Below, piece after piece: positions 17,548-26,368 of a DNA stretch of 64,000 nucleotides; within the stretch, counting starts at the first letter, position 1, and each line of letters opens with the position of its first letter. Source of the DNA: Halobacillus shinanisalinarum (GTDB lineage Bacteria; Bacillota; Bacilli; Bacillales; Halobacillaceae); the NCBI RefSeq assembly GCF_022919835.1, contig NZ_CP095074.1, forward strand, positions 3,081,501-3,145,500, written 5' to 3'. The notes under the pieces were generated by a model. The model made no database searches, was not told where the DNA came from, and saw only the letters and a program-made list of their open reading frames with translations. Both the position numbers and the translations under genes were made by a program.

Positions 17548-18098
17548 GATCTTCACCATAATAGGTGGTTTTTATCTAGACAACTGTTTCCAATTGAACC
17601 CTTAGCTCAAAATGACGATTGTTCACATTAAAACCACATTTTGTTCATTATCTATTATTTATTATTGTCTCCTTTTTGCTCTAGAGCGAAGAGAACTAAC
17701 CGATCATACGCATCCTAAGAGCGTAAGAAATACGCTCTTTCATGTCATTTTTAGAAATAATTACTTGGCTGACAACCTCTCAAACAAGTACCACCCAACC
17801 TGCCCGCTCGTAAAACCTTCCGTTTCTCCATAAGAGCTATACATCGCGATATGTATTCCCATAAAATAAATCCTCCGTTTTTAAGCTCCCGGATCTCCAG
17901 TTGCTACATCAAATTTTCTTCTCCATCTAAAGGGGGGTTGGTGTCAAAAAGATGTGACTTTTTAAAAGGTAACAAGAAAAGTAACGAGAAAAACAATCTT
18001 ACGAAGGTGTACGAACGTATCTTCCATTTTAATGGTTTCAGTTTTAAAGATTCGTATTTAAATGGAGGGTGAAAAAGTCTCGAAAAACCTAATGATGT
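17548..18098. other. Gene-poor stretch with a possible 33-aa minus-strand ORF
   Basis: Apart from the small minus-strand ORF at 17761-17862 I see no credible gene. A hairpin (AAGAGCGTA / TACGCTCTT, 17717-17739) lies just beyond that ORF. Around 17949-17985 the sequence resembles 7677-7712, sharing AAGAAAAGTAACGAG, which suggests a short dispersed repeat. Confidence 0.4.
17761..17862 (-). CDS. Possible 33-aa small protein
   Basis: An ORF reading MGIHIAMYSSYGETEGFTSG and ending ERLSAK has GGAGG nine bases before its ATG, which is a perfect ribosome site. A 9-bp-stem hairpin follows about 20 bp after the stop. I do not recognise the protein, and it has no membrane helix. The good initiation context and hairpin make it more than a random ORF, but coding is unproven. 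Confidence 0.4.
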   Translation of the reverse strand: MGIHIAMYSSYGETEGFTSGQVGWYLFERLSAK

Positions 18099-18254
18099 AT
18101 GGGCGGCATGATGTGATAACGCCCATAATACCGCTATGAAGGGATTTATGACCTGAAGTAATCCCTGATTGACATACTTTTTGTCATTCAAAATGCAAAA
18201 TATTATATTTTTGCTAGCCTCTCATTAGTTCATAGAACTTTTGCGAGGCTTTTG
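18099..18254 (+). repeat. Structured repeat element, copy 1
   Basis: First of three related elements of about 150 nt (others at 28725 and 39083). Order: hairpin 1 (GGGCG at 18101-18105, CGCCC at 18120-18124, loop GCATGATGTGATAA); hairpin 2 with ATGA in its loop; TTGACATACTTTTTGTCA; then a long hairpin (GCCTCTC / GCGAGGC with inner AGTTC / GAACT) followed by TTTTG. The last part looks like a terminator. Function unknown. Confidence 0.65.
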
Positions 18255-18811
18255 TCTTGTGTATTTCATATTGTCAAAAAGTATGATTCCTGTTTATAGC
18301 ATTCTAAAAATGTTGTTAAATAAAGTTTAGCGTTTACATGGTAATGGCAATCGGTTTACGTAGGTGTGCTTTGTTGTACATGAAGGAATAAAAAAGCCCA
18401 CTTTCTAATCTCTTCTAATAACTTTTTGAAATAATTGTTATTAAGTACAACGAGACGATTATCTCGAAAATGAGTCTTCAAGTATAGAAAGGATTGTGGA
18501 GGACTCAGCTTCGAGACAAATGGATCTATCTTTAAAAAAAGACCTTCAAGATGAAGGCCTTTTTACTGAAATTAAACATTTATTCGGTTACATTTGATTC
18601 TCCTTTTAAAGTGCTAAGGTTACCTTCAGTTTAGGGGAGCACAAAGTCAAAAGAAATAGTTGATCATACAAAATTCAGAATACCATCTACTGTCATTCCT
18701 GTATTTTTAAACAAAGTTTTTTGAAGAAGGACTGTGGTAAGGTTGTATAAAATAAAATAGTCATTTTAAGGTTGAACTAGGGCTTTAGAAATTGTGCAAG
18801 GAGTTGGAGAA
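18255..18811. other. Intergenic region before the BASS gene
   Basis: No gene is supported here. It contains one terminator-like hairpin (18534-18565) and AT-rich sequence. No good promoter with both boxes was found directly before the BASS gene. Confidence 0.4.
18534..18565 (+). terminator. Terminator-like hairpin without an obvious gene
   Basis: GACCTTC and GAAGGCC pair around AAGAT, with an A run before and TTTTT after, so it can work in either direction. There is no clear gene just upstream; it may mark a lost gene or an unseen small RNA. Confidence 0.6.
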
Positions 18812-19738
18812 GTGATTAGGCTTAATTCACACGTGTCCAAATTTTTACCGGGTTATATTACGATTGCTGCTATCATTTCTTTTGTGTTTCCTAGCCTTTT
18901 TTCTTACTTTTACACTAGTACTAGTGTATTGCTTGGCTTTGTTTTATTTCTGACAGGGCTTTCCATGGCTTTTAAAGACTTATATGTACTTAGAAAATCA
19001 ACGCTTGTGATGAGTACAGGACTTATCCTGAAATGGACATTAACTGTTCTGGTATCCGTTTTTTTAGCCAAACTATTTTTTTCAGACTATCCTAACCTCG
19101 TGGCCGGATTCATCCTCACAGGAAGTGTGCCAAGTGGAACAGCTGCAACCATGTATACTTTTTTAGCTGGAGGAAATACCTCCCTTGTAGTAGCTATGGG
19201 GATCGTTGATGTCTTTATCAGCCCAGTAGTAACACCAGCTATTATGAATATATCAGCAAATAATACAGTTGCTGTATCTTTCTTTGAATTAGCTGAAAAA
19301 ATGTTCTTTATTGTCGTTCTTCCAATTGTTTCAGGTATGGTTGTCCGTTATTTCACAAACCAATCCATCCATAAAATTAAACCTTACACTAAGTTCGCCT
19401 CTTCTGTGACTATAATTTTTATCGTTTTAAGTGTGGTTGCTGGGGTAAGCCAACAAGTTGCGATACAGAACGACTTGTTAGCTTTAATTGTGATTACAGT
19501 CTTTTTTCAGGTGTTCATTCCTATGGTTGGAGGGTACAGAGTTGCCCTTTGGTTAGGAAATAAGAAGGAGAATGCAATTGCTATTTTGTTTGAGGTAGGT
19601 TTGTGTAATTCTGCACTTGCCGCCATTTTAGCCCTAGAATTTTTCGGAGAAACAGCTGCAGTTCCAGCAGTTATAAATATGATTTTTAATCTGTCTCTAG
19701 GAGCTTATTTTTCAAACCGTTTTGCTAAAGGTCTTTAA
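18812..19738 (+). CDS. Bile acid:sodium symporter (BASS) family transporter
   Basis: This 308-aa protein has about 9-10 TM segments and family motifs (FLTGLSMAFKDL, GSVPSGTAATMYTFLAGG, and FEVGLCNSALAAILA near the end). BASS members move organic anions such as pantothenate, pyruvate or bile acids with sodium. The start at GTG 18812 has AAGGAG eight bases upstream; an in-frame GTG at 18794 lies before that site and is unlikely. It precedes the IclR regulator and TRAP operon, so it may carry a related acid. Confidence 0.85.
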   Translation: MIRLNSHVSKFLPGYITIAAIISFVFPSLFSYFYTSTSVLLGFVLFLTGLSMAFKDLYVLRKSTLVMSTGLILKWTLTVLVSVFLAKLFFSDYPNLVAGFILTGSVPSGTAATMYTFLAGGNTSLVVAMGIVDVFISPVVTPAIMNISANNTVAVSFFELAEKMFFIVVLPIVSGMVVRYFTNQSIHKIKPYTKFASSVTIIFIVLSVVAGVSQQVAIQNDLLALIVITVFFQVFIPMVGGYRVALWLGNKKENAIAILFEVGLCNSALAAILALEFFGETAAVPAVINMIFNLSLGAYFSNRFAKGL

Positions 19739-19781
19739 AGGTCAGTCGACAAAATCATACATTTTTAATTTTCAGAAATTA

Positions 19782-19851
19782 TTGACTTCACAGAAAAAAC
19801 AGAATAGTATTGAGCTAACAAAAATAAAACTTTTGTTTCACACAATGAAAC
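19782..19851 (+). promoter_or_regulatory. IclR-gene promoter with inverted-repeat operator
   Basis: TTGACT (19782-19787), a 17-bp spacer and TAGTAT (19805-19810) form a sigma-A promoter. Downstream, GTTTCA-CACAA-TGAAAC (19835-19851) is a perfect 6-bp inverted repeat of the kind IclR-family dimers bind. It lies just ahead of the ribosome site, consistent with autoregulation. Confidence 0.6.
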
Positions 19852-19870
19852 TGGAGGAGGTGAGAGGGGA

Positions 19871-20656
19871 TTGGATTATAACATTAAAAGTGTAGAAAGA
19901 GTATTTGAAATTGTTAAAGCGTTATCAAGTAAACCTCAGGCACCTGCAGAATTAGCCACCAATCTAAACATGAACAAGAGTACGGTCCACCGTTTTATTT
20001 CCACCTTATTAGAATTAGGATACATTGAGAAATTGCCTGATCACTCCATACGGCTATCACAGTCTTTCATTAATCTAGGGGTCAATGCTCAAAGTCAATA
20101 TGAAGTCGTTAATTTATCAAAGCCATATTTACTTGCCTTAGCAGAAGAGTTTAAAGAAAGTGCATTATTAGCTGTGTTTAACGGTAAAGAAAGTGAATAT
20201 GTCGATAAGGTTGAGAGCTCACATGCGGTTAGAATTGTTTTTGAACCAGGAAAGAAAGCTCCTGCCTATGCAGTTGCTTCAGGGAAGGTATTTTTATCTT
20301 CATTAAAAGAGAAAGAGCTTAAGCAATATTTAGATGGTCTGGAATTGATCCCGCATACCAAAAACACGATCATCAATAGAGATGAGCTAGAGAAAGAAAT
20401 AGCTCACGTTAAAAAGGCGGGTTATGCAGTTGATCACGAGGAGTTTGAAATTGGCTTACGTGGATTTGCGTGTCCCATTAAGGATCACAAGGGGAAAATA
20501 ATCGCAGCCATTTGTATAGCAGGGATAGCCCCAAGGATAACTGATGAAAAAAGGATTCAACATATTATCTCATCAACCCTTGTCACTGCAAAAGAAATAT
20601 CAGCTCGAATGGGTTATCAAAGTTCAGAACCAGAGAGCCGTTTTGTGCCAAAGTAA
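19871..20656 (+). CDS. IclR family transcriptional regulator
   Basis: The 261-aa protein has an N-terminal winged helix (SVERVFEIVKALS; LNMNKSTVHRFISTLLELGYIEK) and a C-terminal IclR ligand domain (YAVASGKVFLSSL, DHEEFEIGLRGFACPIKD, ICIAGIAPRI). It starts at TTG 19871 after GGAGGAGGTGAGAGGGG. It probably senses a carboxylic acid or CoA-pathway intermediate and controls the adjacent TRAP/CoA-ligase operon, which starts 23 bp after its stop, and possibly the BASS gene. Confidence 0.92.
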   Translation: MDYNIKSVERVFEIVKALSSKPQAPAELATNLNMNKSTVHRFISTLLELGYIEKLPDHSIRLSQSFINLGVNAQSQYEVVNLSKPYLLALAEEFKESALLAVFNGKESEYVDKVESSHAVRIVFEPGKKAPAYAVASGKVFLSSLKEKELKQYLDGLELIPHTKNTIINRDELEKEIAHVKKAGYAVDHEEFEIGLRGFACPIKDHKGKIIAAICIAGIAPRITDEKRIQHIISSTLVTAKEISARMGYQSSEPESRFVPK

Positions 20657-20679
20657 AAATACTTAAGGGAGGAATTTGA

Positions 20680-21693
20680 GTGAAGAAGATTTTGCTAGGC
20701 TTATTATTGACAGCGCTTACAGTGGTTCTTGCTGCGTGTGGAGGAGGAGAAGAGGCGAGCGGTGACGCCAAAGGTAAGACGTATGAGCTGGACATGTCAG
20801 TAACTGTCGGAGAGGCTTCGACATGGTACAAAGCTGCTCAGAGATTTGCAGAGGATGTGAAGGAGAAATCTGACGGACGTATTACGATTTCAGTTTACCC
20901 AAATGAACAACTATCTGGTGGTGACTCAGGTACGGCTGTAGCACAAGTGTCTAATGGAACTCAAGATTTATCCTATAATTCAACAATTATTTACTCCATT
21001 ATGGATCAACGTTTAGGTGTATTAAGTGCACCATTCCTGTTCCCCGATCTTGACACCGCTTATTCATTGCTAGATGGAAAAGGCGGGGAGATGATCAATG
21101 ACATTATAAGAGAAAGTGGAATTGAACCTCTTGGGTTTGCTCAGAACGGATTTCGCCAGGTTACAAACAAGGTTAACCCCATTAAAACTCCTGAAGACTT
21201 AGAGGGTCTTAAGATTAGGGTTCCTGGGATAAATATGTACACAGATTTATGGCGGGAATTCGGTGCAGATCCGACAACCATGACTTTTTCAGAAGTATTT
21301 ACCGCTCTGCAACAAGGAACTATTGACGGTCAAGAAAACCCAGTTGACGTTATTCATTCTTCACAACTGAATGAAGTTCAAAAATATATGACCATTTGGG
21401 ATTATTCCTTTGACCCACTGATTTTAGGAATGAATAAGGAATTGTTTGATTCAATGAGTGAAGAAGATCAAAAAATTCTAAAAGAAGAAGCTGCAGATGC
21501 AAATGCATGGCAAATTGAGCAAGCCCAAAAGCTAGAGGCACAGCAATTAAAAGAGTTAGAAGCGAGTGGAATGGAAATTTACGAGCTAAGTAAGGAAGAA
21601 AAAGAAGCATTCAAGAAGATAGCGCAACCGATCTATGACAAATATAAAGATGTTTGGGGAGAGGAATTACTGAAAGCCTTCCAAACCGAATAA
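20680..21693 (+). CDS. dctP: TRAP transporter substrate-binding lipoprotein DctP
   Basis: This 337-aa DctP-family binding protein has a lipoprotein signal (MKKILLGLLLTALTVVLAAC, with Cys20 as the lipid site). The family pattern is clear, with the ligand-binding Arg region (LKIRVPG) and the helix FTALQQGTIDGQENP. GTG start after GGGAGGAATTTGA. It delivers an organic acid to the DctQM pair encoded downstream. Confidence 0.94.
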   Translation: MKKILLGLLLTALTVVLAACGGGEEASGDAKGKTYELDMSVTVGEASTWYKAAQRFAEDVKEKSDGRITISVYPNEQLSGGDSGTAVAQVSNGTQDLSYNSTIIYSIMDQRLGVLSAPFLFPDLDTAYSLLDGKGGEMINDIIRESGIEPLGFAQNGFRQVTNKVNPIKTPEDLEGLKIRVPGINMYTDLWREFGADPTTMTFSEVFTALQQGTIDGQENPVDVIHSSQLNEVQKYMTIWDYSFDPLILGMNKELFDSMSEEDQKILKEEAADANAWQIEQAQKLEAQQLKELEASGMEIYELSKEEKEAFKKIAQPIYDKYKDVWGEELLKAFQTE

Positions 21694-21700
21694 ACCAAAA

Positions 21701-21730
21701 CGGTCAGTAGTCAATCAAGACTGCTGACCG
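21701..21730 (+). terminator. Intercistronic hairpin after dctP
   Basis: Arms CGGTCAGTAGTC and GACTGCTGACCG pair over 12 bp with one wobble and a 6-nt loop. There is no U tract. As with the hairpin after tctC, it probably stabilises the upstream binding-protein message. Confidence 0.6.
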
Positions 21731-21763
21731 ACCTATTAATAATGTATGAAGGGGGAGTTTGCA

Positions 21764-22249
21764 ATGAGTAAAGGACTGCTATATGTCGAGTACACTATAT
21801 TAGCGCTATGTTTAGCGGTCATGGCGATCATTACATTTGCAAATGTACTTTCCAGATTTATATTTAATTTTTCCTTTGCGTTTACCCAAGAAGTAACCGT
21901 GAATCTATTTGTAATCCTTACCTTTGTAGGTGCTTCTATAGGAATCTATAAAAGCGCGCATCTCGGATTTGATTTGATTTATGACAGGTTAAATAAAGTT
22001 AGTAGGACAATTGTAAGTATTGCTATAGGAGTTTTGATTGTGTTCTTTTTTGGGGTGCTCGCCTACCACGGATTAGGAATTGTTATGTCACAAATGGATA
22101 GACAACAAATCACTCCTGCACTTGGATGGCCGCAATGGGTATTTACGCTAGGCCTTCCGATTGGATGTGCCTTGTGCATTATTAGAACAATCGAATCCAC
22201 GCTCAAAAGTGTACGTAGAAGTAAAGATGAGGGTGTGAACAGCTTATGA
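21764..22249 (+). CDS. dctQ: TRAP transporter small permease DctQ
   Basis: The protein is 161 aa with four TM helices in the DctQ layout. The family segments NVLSRFIFN and FTQEVTVNLFV are present. The ATG at 21764 is chosen because AAGGGGGAG sits just upstream; an ATG 18 bp earlier overlaps that ribosome site. It bridges DctP and the large permease. The stop overlaps the dctM start as ATGA. Confidence 0.9.
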   Translation: MSKGLLYVEYTILALCLAVMAIITFANVLSRFIFNFSFAFTQEVTVNLFVILTFVGASIGIYKSAHLGFDLIYDRLNKVSRTIVSIAIGVLIVFFFGVLAYHGLGIVMSQMDRQQITPALGWPQWVFTLGLPIGCALCIIRTIESTLKSVRRSKDEGVNSL

Positions 22250-23589
22250 CAGAACTGATTATGTTCGGTACATTTTTCCTTCTGATTCTGCTTAATATGC
22301 CCATCGCAATTTCTTTAGGCTTGGCTGGTTTACTTATACTGTTTCTTGACAGAGGGTTTGCAGCCTTAGAGTTAATTCCGAGTATTATGTATGCCGGTAT
22401 ATCATCTTTTGCTCTATTAGCTATCCCGTTTTTTATCCTGGCCGGGGTTATCATGGAATATGCGGGAATTTCTAAAAGGTTAATCGATTTTGCAAATGTA
22501 TGTGTAGCTCATCGTAAGAATGGAATTGCGATAGTGACAATAATGACTGCCTTGTTTTTTGCGGCTATATCTGGGTCTGGTCCCGCTACAGTAGCTGCTA
22601 TCGGAGGTATTTTAATTCCCGCCTTGGTGAAAAATGGATATCCGAAACCTACAGCTGCAGCATTAATCGCAAGTTCAGGTTCGATAGGAATTATTATACC
22701 GCCAAGTATCGCGTTCATCGTTTATGCTGTTATCGCAAGTGATATAGCGCCCATAACCATTAGCAGGATGTTTATTGCGGGCATTATTCCTGGTCTGTTA
22801 CTTGGGGGGGCACTATTAGCTACAAGCTACATAGTCATCAGAAAGAAACAAGCAGGATATTCCCAAGTAGCTGCAGGGCTCGAACATTCTGAAGGGGGAA
22901 TGATTAAACCGGAGAAACCTTCCTTTAAAAAAGTAGTTAAAGCGTCTTCTCAAGCCATTTGGGGTCTCTTAATTCCTGTAATCATTCTTGGAGGGATTTA
23001 TGGAGGAATCTTCACACCGACAGAAGCTGCAGTAGTTGCCGTGTTTTATGCACTGTTTGTTGGATTGGTCATCTATAGAGAACTAAAGCTAAAGGATTTA
23101 CCGAAAATTCTAATTGATGCGGGAGTTCAAACAGCAGTTATTATGATTATTGTAGGGACTGCCTCATTTCTTTCCTATATTGTTACCACTCAACGTATGG
23201 CTGAAAACATATCCAACGCTCTTCTAGGAATAACGGACAACACGATTATTATTCTGTTGTTGATTACCCTTATTTTACTAATTGTTGGAGCATTTATAGA
23301 TGCGATCTCTGCGCTCTATTTATTTGTTCCGATCCTACTTCCTATTGCAATGGAAATTGGTATGAACCCGACAACGTTTGGCGTGATTATTACGGTTAAC
23401 TTGGCTATTGGATTATTTACCCCACCGGTTGGTCTCAACTTGTTCGTAGCTGGCGGAATATCGAACTTGTCCCTAAAACAAGTTACTAGTGGAATTGTCC
23501 CTTTTCTCATTGCCTCGATTGCCGTTCTTTTGTTACTTACATTTATTCCAGCGTTATCTAATTGGTTGCCAAATCTACTCGGTATGTAA
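22246..23589 (+). CDS. dctM: TRAP transporter large permease DctM
   Basis: This 447-aa, roughly 12-TM permease is typical of DctM. It has LNMPIAISLGLAG near the start, SGSGPATVAAIG (the sodium/substrate hairpin) and GSIGIIIPPSIAFIVYA; IFTPTEAAVVAVFYAL and LFTPPVGLNLFV mark the second repeat. Length is normal, and a seven-G run (22804-22810) inside the gene is intact. It is coupled to dctQ by a 4-bp overlap. Confidence 0.95.
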   Translation: MTELIMFGTFFLLILLNMPIAISLGLAGLLILFLDRGFAALELIPSIMYAGISSFALLAIPFFILAGVIMEYAGISKRLIDFANVCVAHRKNGIAIVTIMTALFFAAISGSGPATVAAIGGILIPALVKNGYPKPTAAALIASSGSIGIIIPPSIAFIVYAVIASDIAPITISRMFIAGIIPGLLLGGALLATSYIVIRKKQAGYSQVAAGLEHSEGGMIKPEKPSFKKVVKASSQAIWGLLIPVIILGGIYGGIFTPTEAAVVAVFYALFVGLVIYRELKLKDLPKILIDAGVQTAVIMIIVGTASFLSYIVTTQRMAENISNALLGITDNTIIILLLITLILLIVGAFIDAISALYLFVPILLPIAMEIGMNPTTFGVIITVNLAIGLFTPPVGLNLFVAGGISNLSLKQVTSGIVPFLIASIAVLLLLTFIPALSNWLPNLLGM

Positions 23590-23613
23590 AAAGAAATTCT
23601 AGGAGGATGGTTT

Positions 23614-24372
23614 ATGACTATTAATCTTGAAAAGAAAGTATCGATTGTAACTGGTGGAGCAAGAGGAATAGGAGCTGCTTCTGCCATTGCGTTGGCTAAG
23701 GAGGGTTCCCATATAGTCCTAGTAGATATTCTAGATTGTGAGGAAACGATTCAGCGTATAAAGGATGTTAATCCAACAGTGGAGGCTATATCTTACGCGA
23801 TCGACATTAAAGAGAGAGATCAAGTTGAAAAAGTTGTCAATGAAACCGTCCAACACTTTGGACAGCTCGATGTTGTCGTCAACAATGCCGGAACATGTTC
23901 ACGGTTAGATCTAGAAAATATGACGGATGAAATGTGGTTCAGAGACATCAACACGAACCTTAGAGGAACCTTTCTTTTTTCTCAAGCAGCTATTTACCCA
24001 CATATGAAAAAACAGAATTCGGGAAAGATCATCAACGTTAGTTCAATTTCCGGTATCATGGGGGGCCCTTTTTCAAAGGGAGACGGAGAAAACGGTCGTT
24101 CTGGTCCTGCGTATGCCGCTTCGAAAGGTGGAGTCATTGCCATGACGAAATGGATTGCAAAAGAGGTGGGAGGTTTAGGAATAAATTGTAACAGCATTGC
24201 ACCTGGTCCTGTAGAAACCGATATTACGAAGGGTATGAACTATGAATTAAATCAGGCGATTAAGAGAATGGGTACTCCGGAAGATATTGCAGAAGCTGTA
24301 GTTTATTTGGCTCGTGCTGATTATGTGACAGGGGAAGTCTTGAAGGTTTGCGGAGGTTCTGCCATTGGGTGA
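23614..24372 (+). CDS. Short-chain dehydrogenase/reductase (3-oxoacyl reductase-like)
   Basis: The 252-aa SDR has the cofactor motif TGGARGIG (about residues 11-18), NNAG near residue 90, a catalytic Ser region (NVSSISG) and YAASK as the Tyr/Lys pair. The Asp ending strand 2 (VLVDI) suggests NAD preference. The ATG follows TAGGAGG. With the downstream CoA ligase and thiolase, it probably oxidises a hydroxyacyl intermediate or the imported hydroxy acid. Confidence 0.9.
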   Translation: MTINLEKKVSIVTGGARGIGAASAIALAKEGSHIVLVDILDCEETIQRIKDVNPTVEAISYAIDIKERDQVEKVVNETVQHFGQLDVVVNNAGTCSRLDLENMTDEMWFRDINTNLRGTFLFSQAAIYPHMKKQNSGKIINVSSISGIMGGPFSKGDGENGRSGPAYAASKGGVIAMTKWIAKEVGGLGINCNSIAPGPVETDITKGMNYELNQAIKRMGTPEDIAEAVVYLARADYVTGEVLKVCGGSAIG

Positions 24373-24394
24373 TTTACAGGGAGGTGTAAATAGC

Positions 24395-24862
24395 ATGAAG
24401 AGGCAAAGTCATTCACTTCGACTAAATGACAGTTCCAGTATCTTTGGATCGCTTTCTGAAGGTGCTGACCTCATGGACGGGATCCTGGCAGAGTGCGAAA
24501 AACATCATATTCGCTCAGGATTAGTTACTTGTATTGGGTCATTGAAAGAAGTAGGCTATGTGCTTTTTAAAGCTGTGGATGGTTTACCTTCAGGTTACGG
24601 CAACGAAATTGAAATTAATCAGCCAGTCGAATTAGTTAATGCCACTGGTTTTATTTGTGAGGATGAAAACCATGAATTGGATCTCCACCTTCATGGTCTC
24701 GTAACAGAAGAAAATGGGAAGGTAAGTGCAGGACACTTTGTACGTGGAAAAAACCCCACATTGATTACAGTGGAGTTTACGATTATTCAATCAGAAGAGT
24801 TGAAAGCTTCTCGGACATTTGATAAAGACCTTGGATTTAAAGTCATTAACTTTTCGAGTTAA
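24395..24862 (+). CDS. PPC/DUF296 domain protein
   Basis: This 155-aa protein is a stand-alone PPC (plants and prokaryotes conserved) domain. The His-rich metal-binding stretch (DLHLHGLV ... VSAGHFVRG, about residues 96-118) and the strand GLVTCIGSL are seen. Such domains trimerise, and bacterial members have no firm function, though some are called DNA-binding. The ATG at 24395 follows GGGAGGTG; an earlier in-frame TTG overlaps the SDR gene. Placement inside a catabolic operon argues for a metabolic rather than DNA-binding role here. Confidence 0.85.
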   Translation: MKRQSHSLRLNDSSSIFGSLSEGADLMDGILAECEKHHIRSGLVTCIGSLKEVGYVLFKAVDGLPSGYGNEIEINQPVELVNATGFICEDENHELDLHLHGLVTEENGKVSAGHFVRGKNPTLITVEFTIIQSEELKASRTFDKDLGFKVINFSS

Positions 24863-24877
24863 AAAGGAGGAGAATGT

Positions 24878-26368
24878 GTGGAAACACTTGGAGCTCTAGC
24901 AAAAAAAACTCTGATTCAGCATAAGGATAAACCGGCTGTTAAAGATTCGAAAGGAACCATCACTTACAACCAGTTAAGAAAAAACGCTTGTCGATTAGCC
25001 CATGCTTTATTAGAAAATGGTTTAAAAAAGGGTGATCGTGTTGCCGTTTTAATGTCAAACAGGCGAGAGCATGTCGAATTTGACATTGCTATCGCAATGA
25101 CAGGATTAATTAAGGTCCCTGTTAATTATCGCCTTCACCCAAAAGAACTTGAGTATATTGTAGATAACTCGCAAGCCTCCATACTATTTGGCGAAGCGGA
25201 ATTAATAGAATCTGTTCAACTACCCATTAAAAAGGTTGACGTTGACACAGAGTATGAGTTTTATATTAGTAATGGTAAGGAAGAATTCCCTGATGTTCAG
25301 GTCAATGAAGATGATTTATTTGCTCTTATGTACACATCAGGTACGACTGGTCATCCAAAGGGCGGGATGCTCTCACATCGTAATATGTTATCTTCCGCCC
25401 TATCCCTCAACATGATATGTGAAATTACACAGGAAGACACAATCGGGCATGTCGCTCCTCTAACCCACGGTAGCAATTTTCTTTCCCAATGCGCCCTGTT
25501 TTTTGGCTTGAAACAGGTTATTTTCAATAAATTTGACCCCAAAGATTTTATTGATGACTTAGAAAAAGAAGAGATATCCGTTATATTCCTCGTCCCTACC
25601 CTAGTTAACCTTATGATTCACGAAGACAATTTTGATCCACATAAGCTAAGATACATCAAATCTATAAACATGGCGGGTTCGCCAATAGCTGTTGAGAAGT
25701 TAAACAAAGCTCTAGATTTAGTAGGGCCGAAATTTGCTGAAACATACGGTCTAGTCGAAGCGCCTATGACGATTACAATGATGCCAAAGCAGGAGCTTAA
25801 GAAATACCCTGATTCATGTGGTGCTACTGGCCCATTTATAGAGATGAGGATTGTAGACGATAATGATATAGAAGTTAAGAATGGGCAGGTCGGGGAAGTC
25901 ACGTGCAAGGGGTCGCTTGTGATGCAAGGCTACTGGAATAATGAGGAAGCAACAAAAGAATCAATCAAGGATGGTTGGTTCTATACGGGAGATTTAGGGT
26001 GGAAAGATGATTTGGGTTATTTACGATTAATCGATAGAGCCAAAGATATGATTATCACCGGGGGACTTAATGTTTATCCGCGAGAAGTGGAAGAGGTATT
26101 AAACCAACATCCAGCAGTGAAAGAAACTTGCGTCTTTGGTGTCGCAGATGACAAATGGGGAGAGTCGATCTGTGCCCATGTTGTTTTAAGTACTCCTTCT
26201 GAGAAAGTAAGTGAAGAAGAACTTATCTCATTATGTAAGGATAACCTGGCAAGTTTCAAGAAACCGCGATTTGTTCACATCGTAGATACTCTTCCGAAAA
26301 ATAGCTATGGAAAAATTATGAGGAAAACGTTGAGGGAAAACTATCAACCACAGGGGTGGGGAATATGA
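24878..26368 (+). CDS. Acyl-CoA synthetase (AMP-binding ligase)
   Basis: The 496-aa ANL-superfamily enzyme has the P-loop-like motif YTSGTTGHPKG, the A4-A5 region AETYGLVEAP, the hinge/adenylate motif GWFYTGDLG, the A8 segment DRAKDMIITGGLNVYP, and the catalytic Lys near the end (PKNSYGKIMRK). It activates a carboxylic acid to its CoA thioester with ATP. GTG start after AAAGGAGGAG. Substrate class is unknown; together with the TRAP transporter it implies import of an acid that is degraded as a CoA ester. Confidence 0.93.
   Translation: METLGALAKKTLIQHKDKPAVKDSKGTITYNQLRKNACRLAHALLENGLKKGDRVAVLMSNRREHVEFDIAIAMTGLIKVPVNYRLHPKELEYIVDNSQASILFGEAELIESVQLPIKKVDVDTEYEFYISNGKEEFPDVQVNEDDLFALMYTSGTTGHPKGGMLSHRNMLSSALSLNMICEITQEDTIGHVAPLTHGSNFLSQCALFFGLKQVIFNKFDPKDFIDDLEKEEISVIFLVPTLVNLMIHEDNFDPHKLRYIKSINMAGSPIAVEKLNKALDLVGPKFAETYGLVEAPMTITMMPKQELKKYPDSCGATGPFIEMRIVDDNDIEVKNGQVGEVTCKGSLVMQGYWNNEEATKESIKDGWFYTGDLGWKDDLGYLRLIDRAKDMIITGGLNVYPREVEEVLNQHPAVKETCVFGVADDKWGESICAHVVLSTPSEKVSEEELISLCKDNLASFKKPRFVHIVDTLPKNSYGKIMRKTLRENYQPQGWGI

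Noticed and set aside
17612..18072. Two 73-codon plus-strand ORFs
   Set aside because: No ribosome sites, no family resemblance; the second overlaps a dispersed-repeat-like segment.
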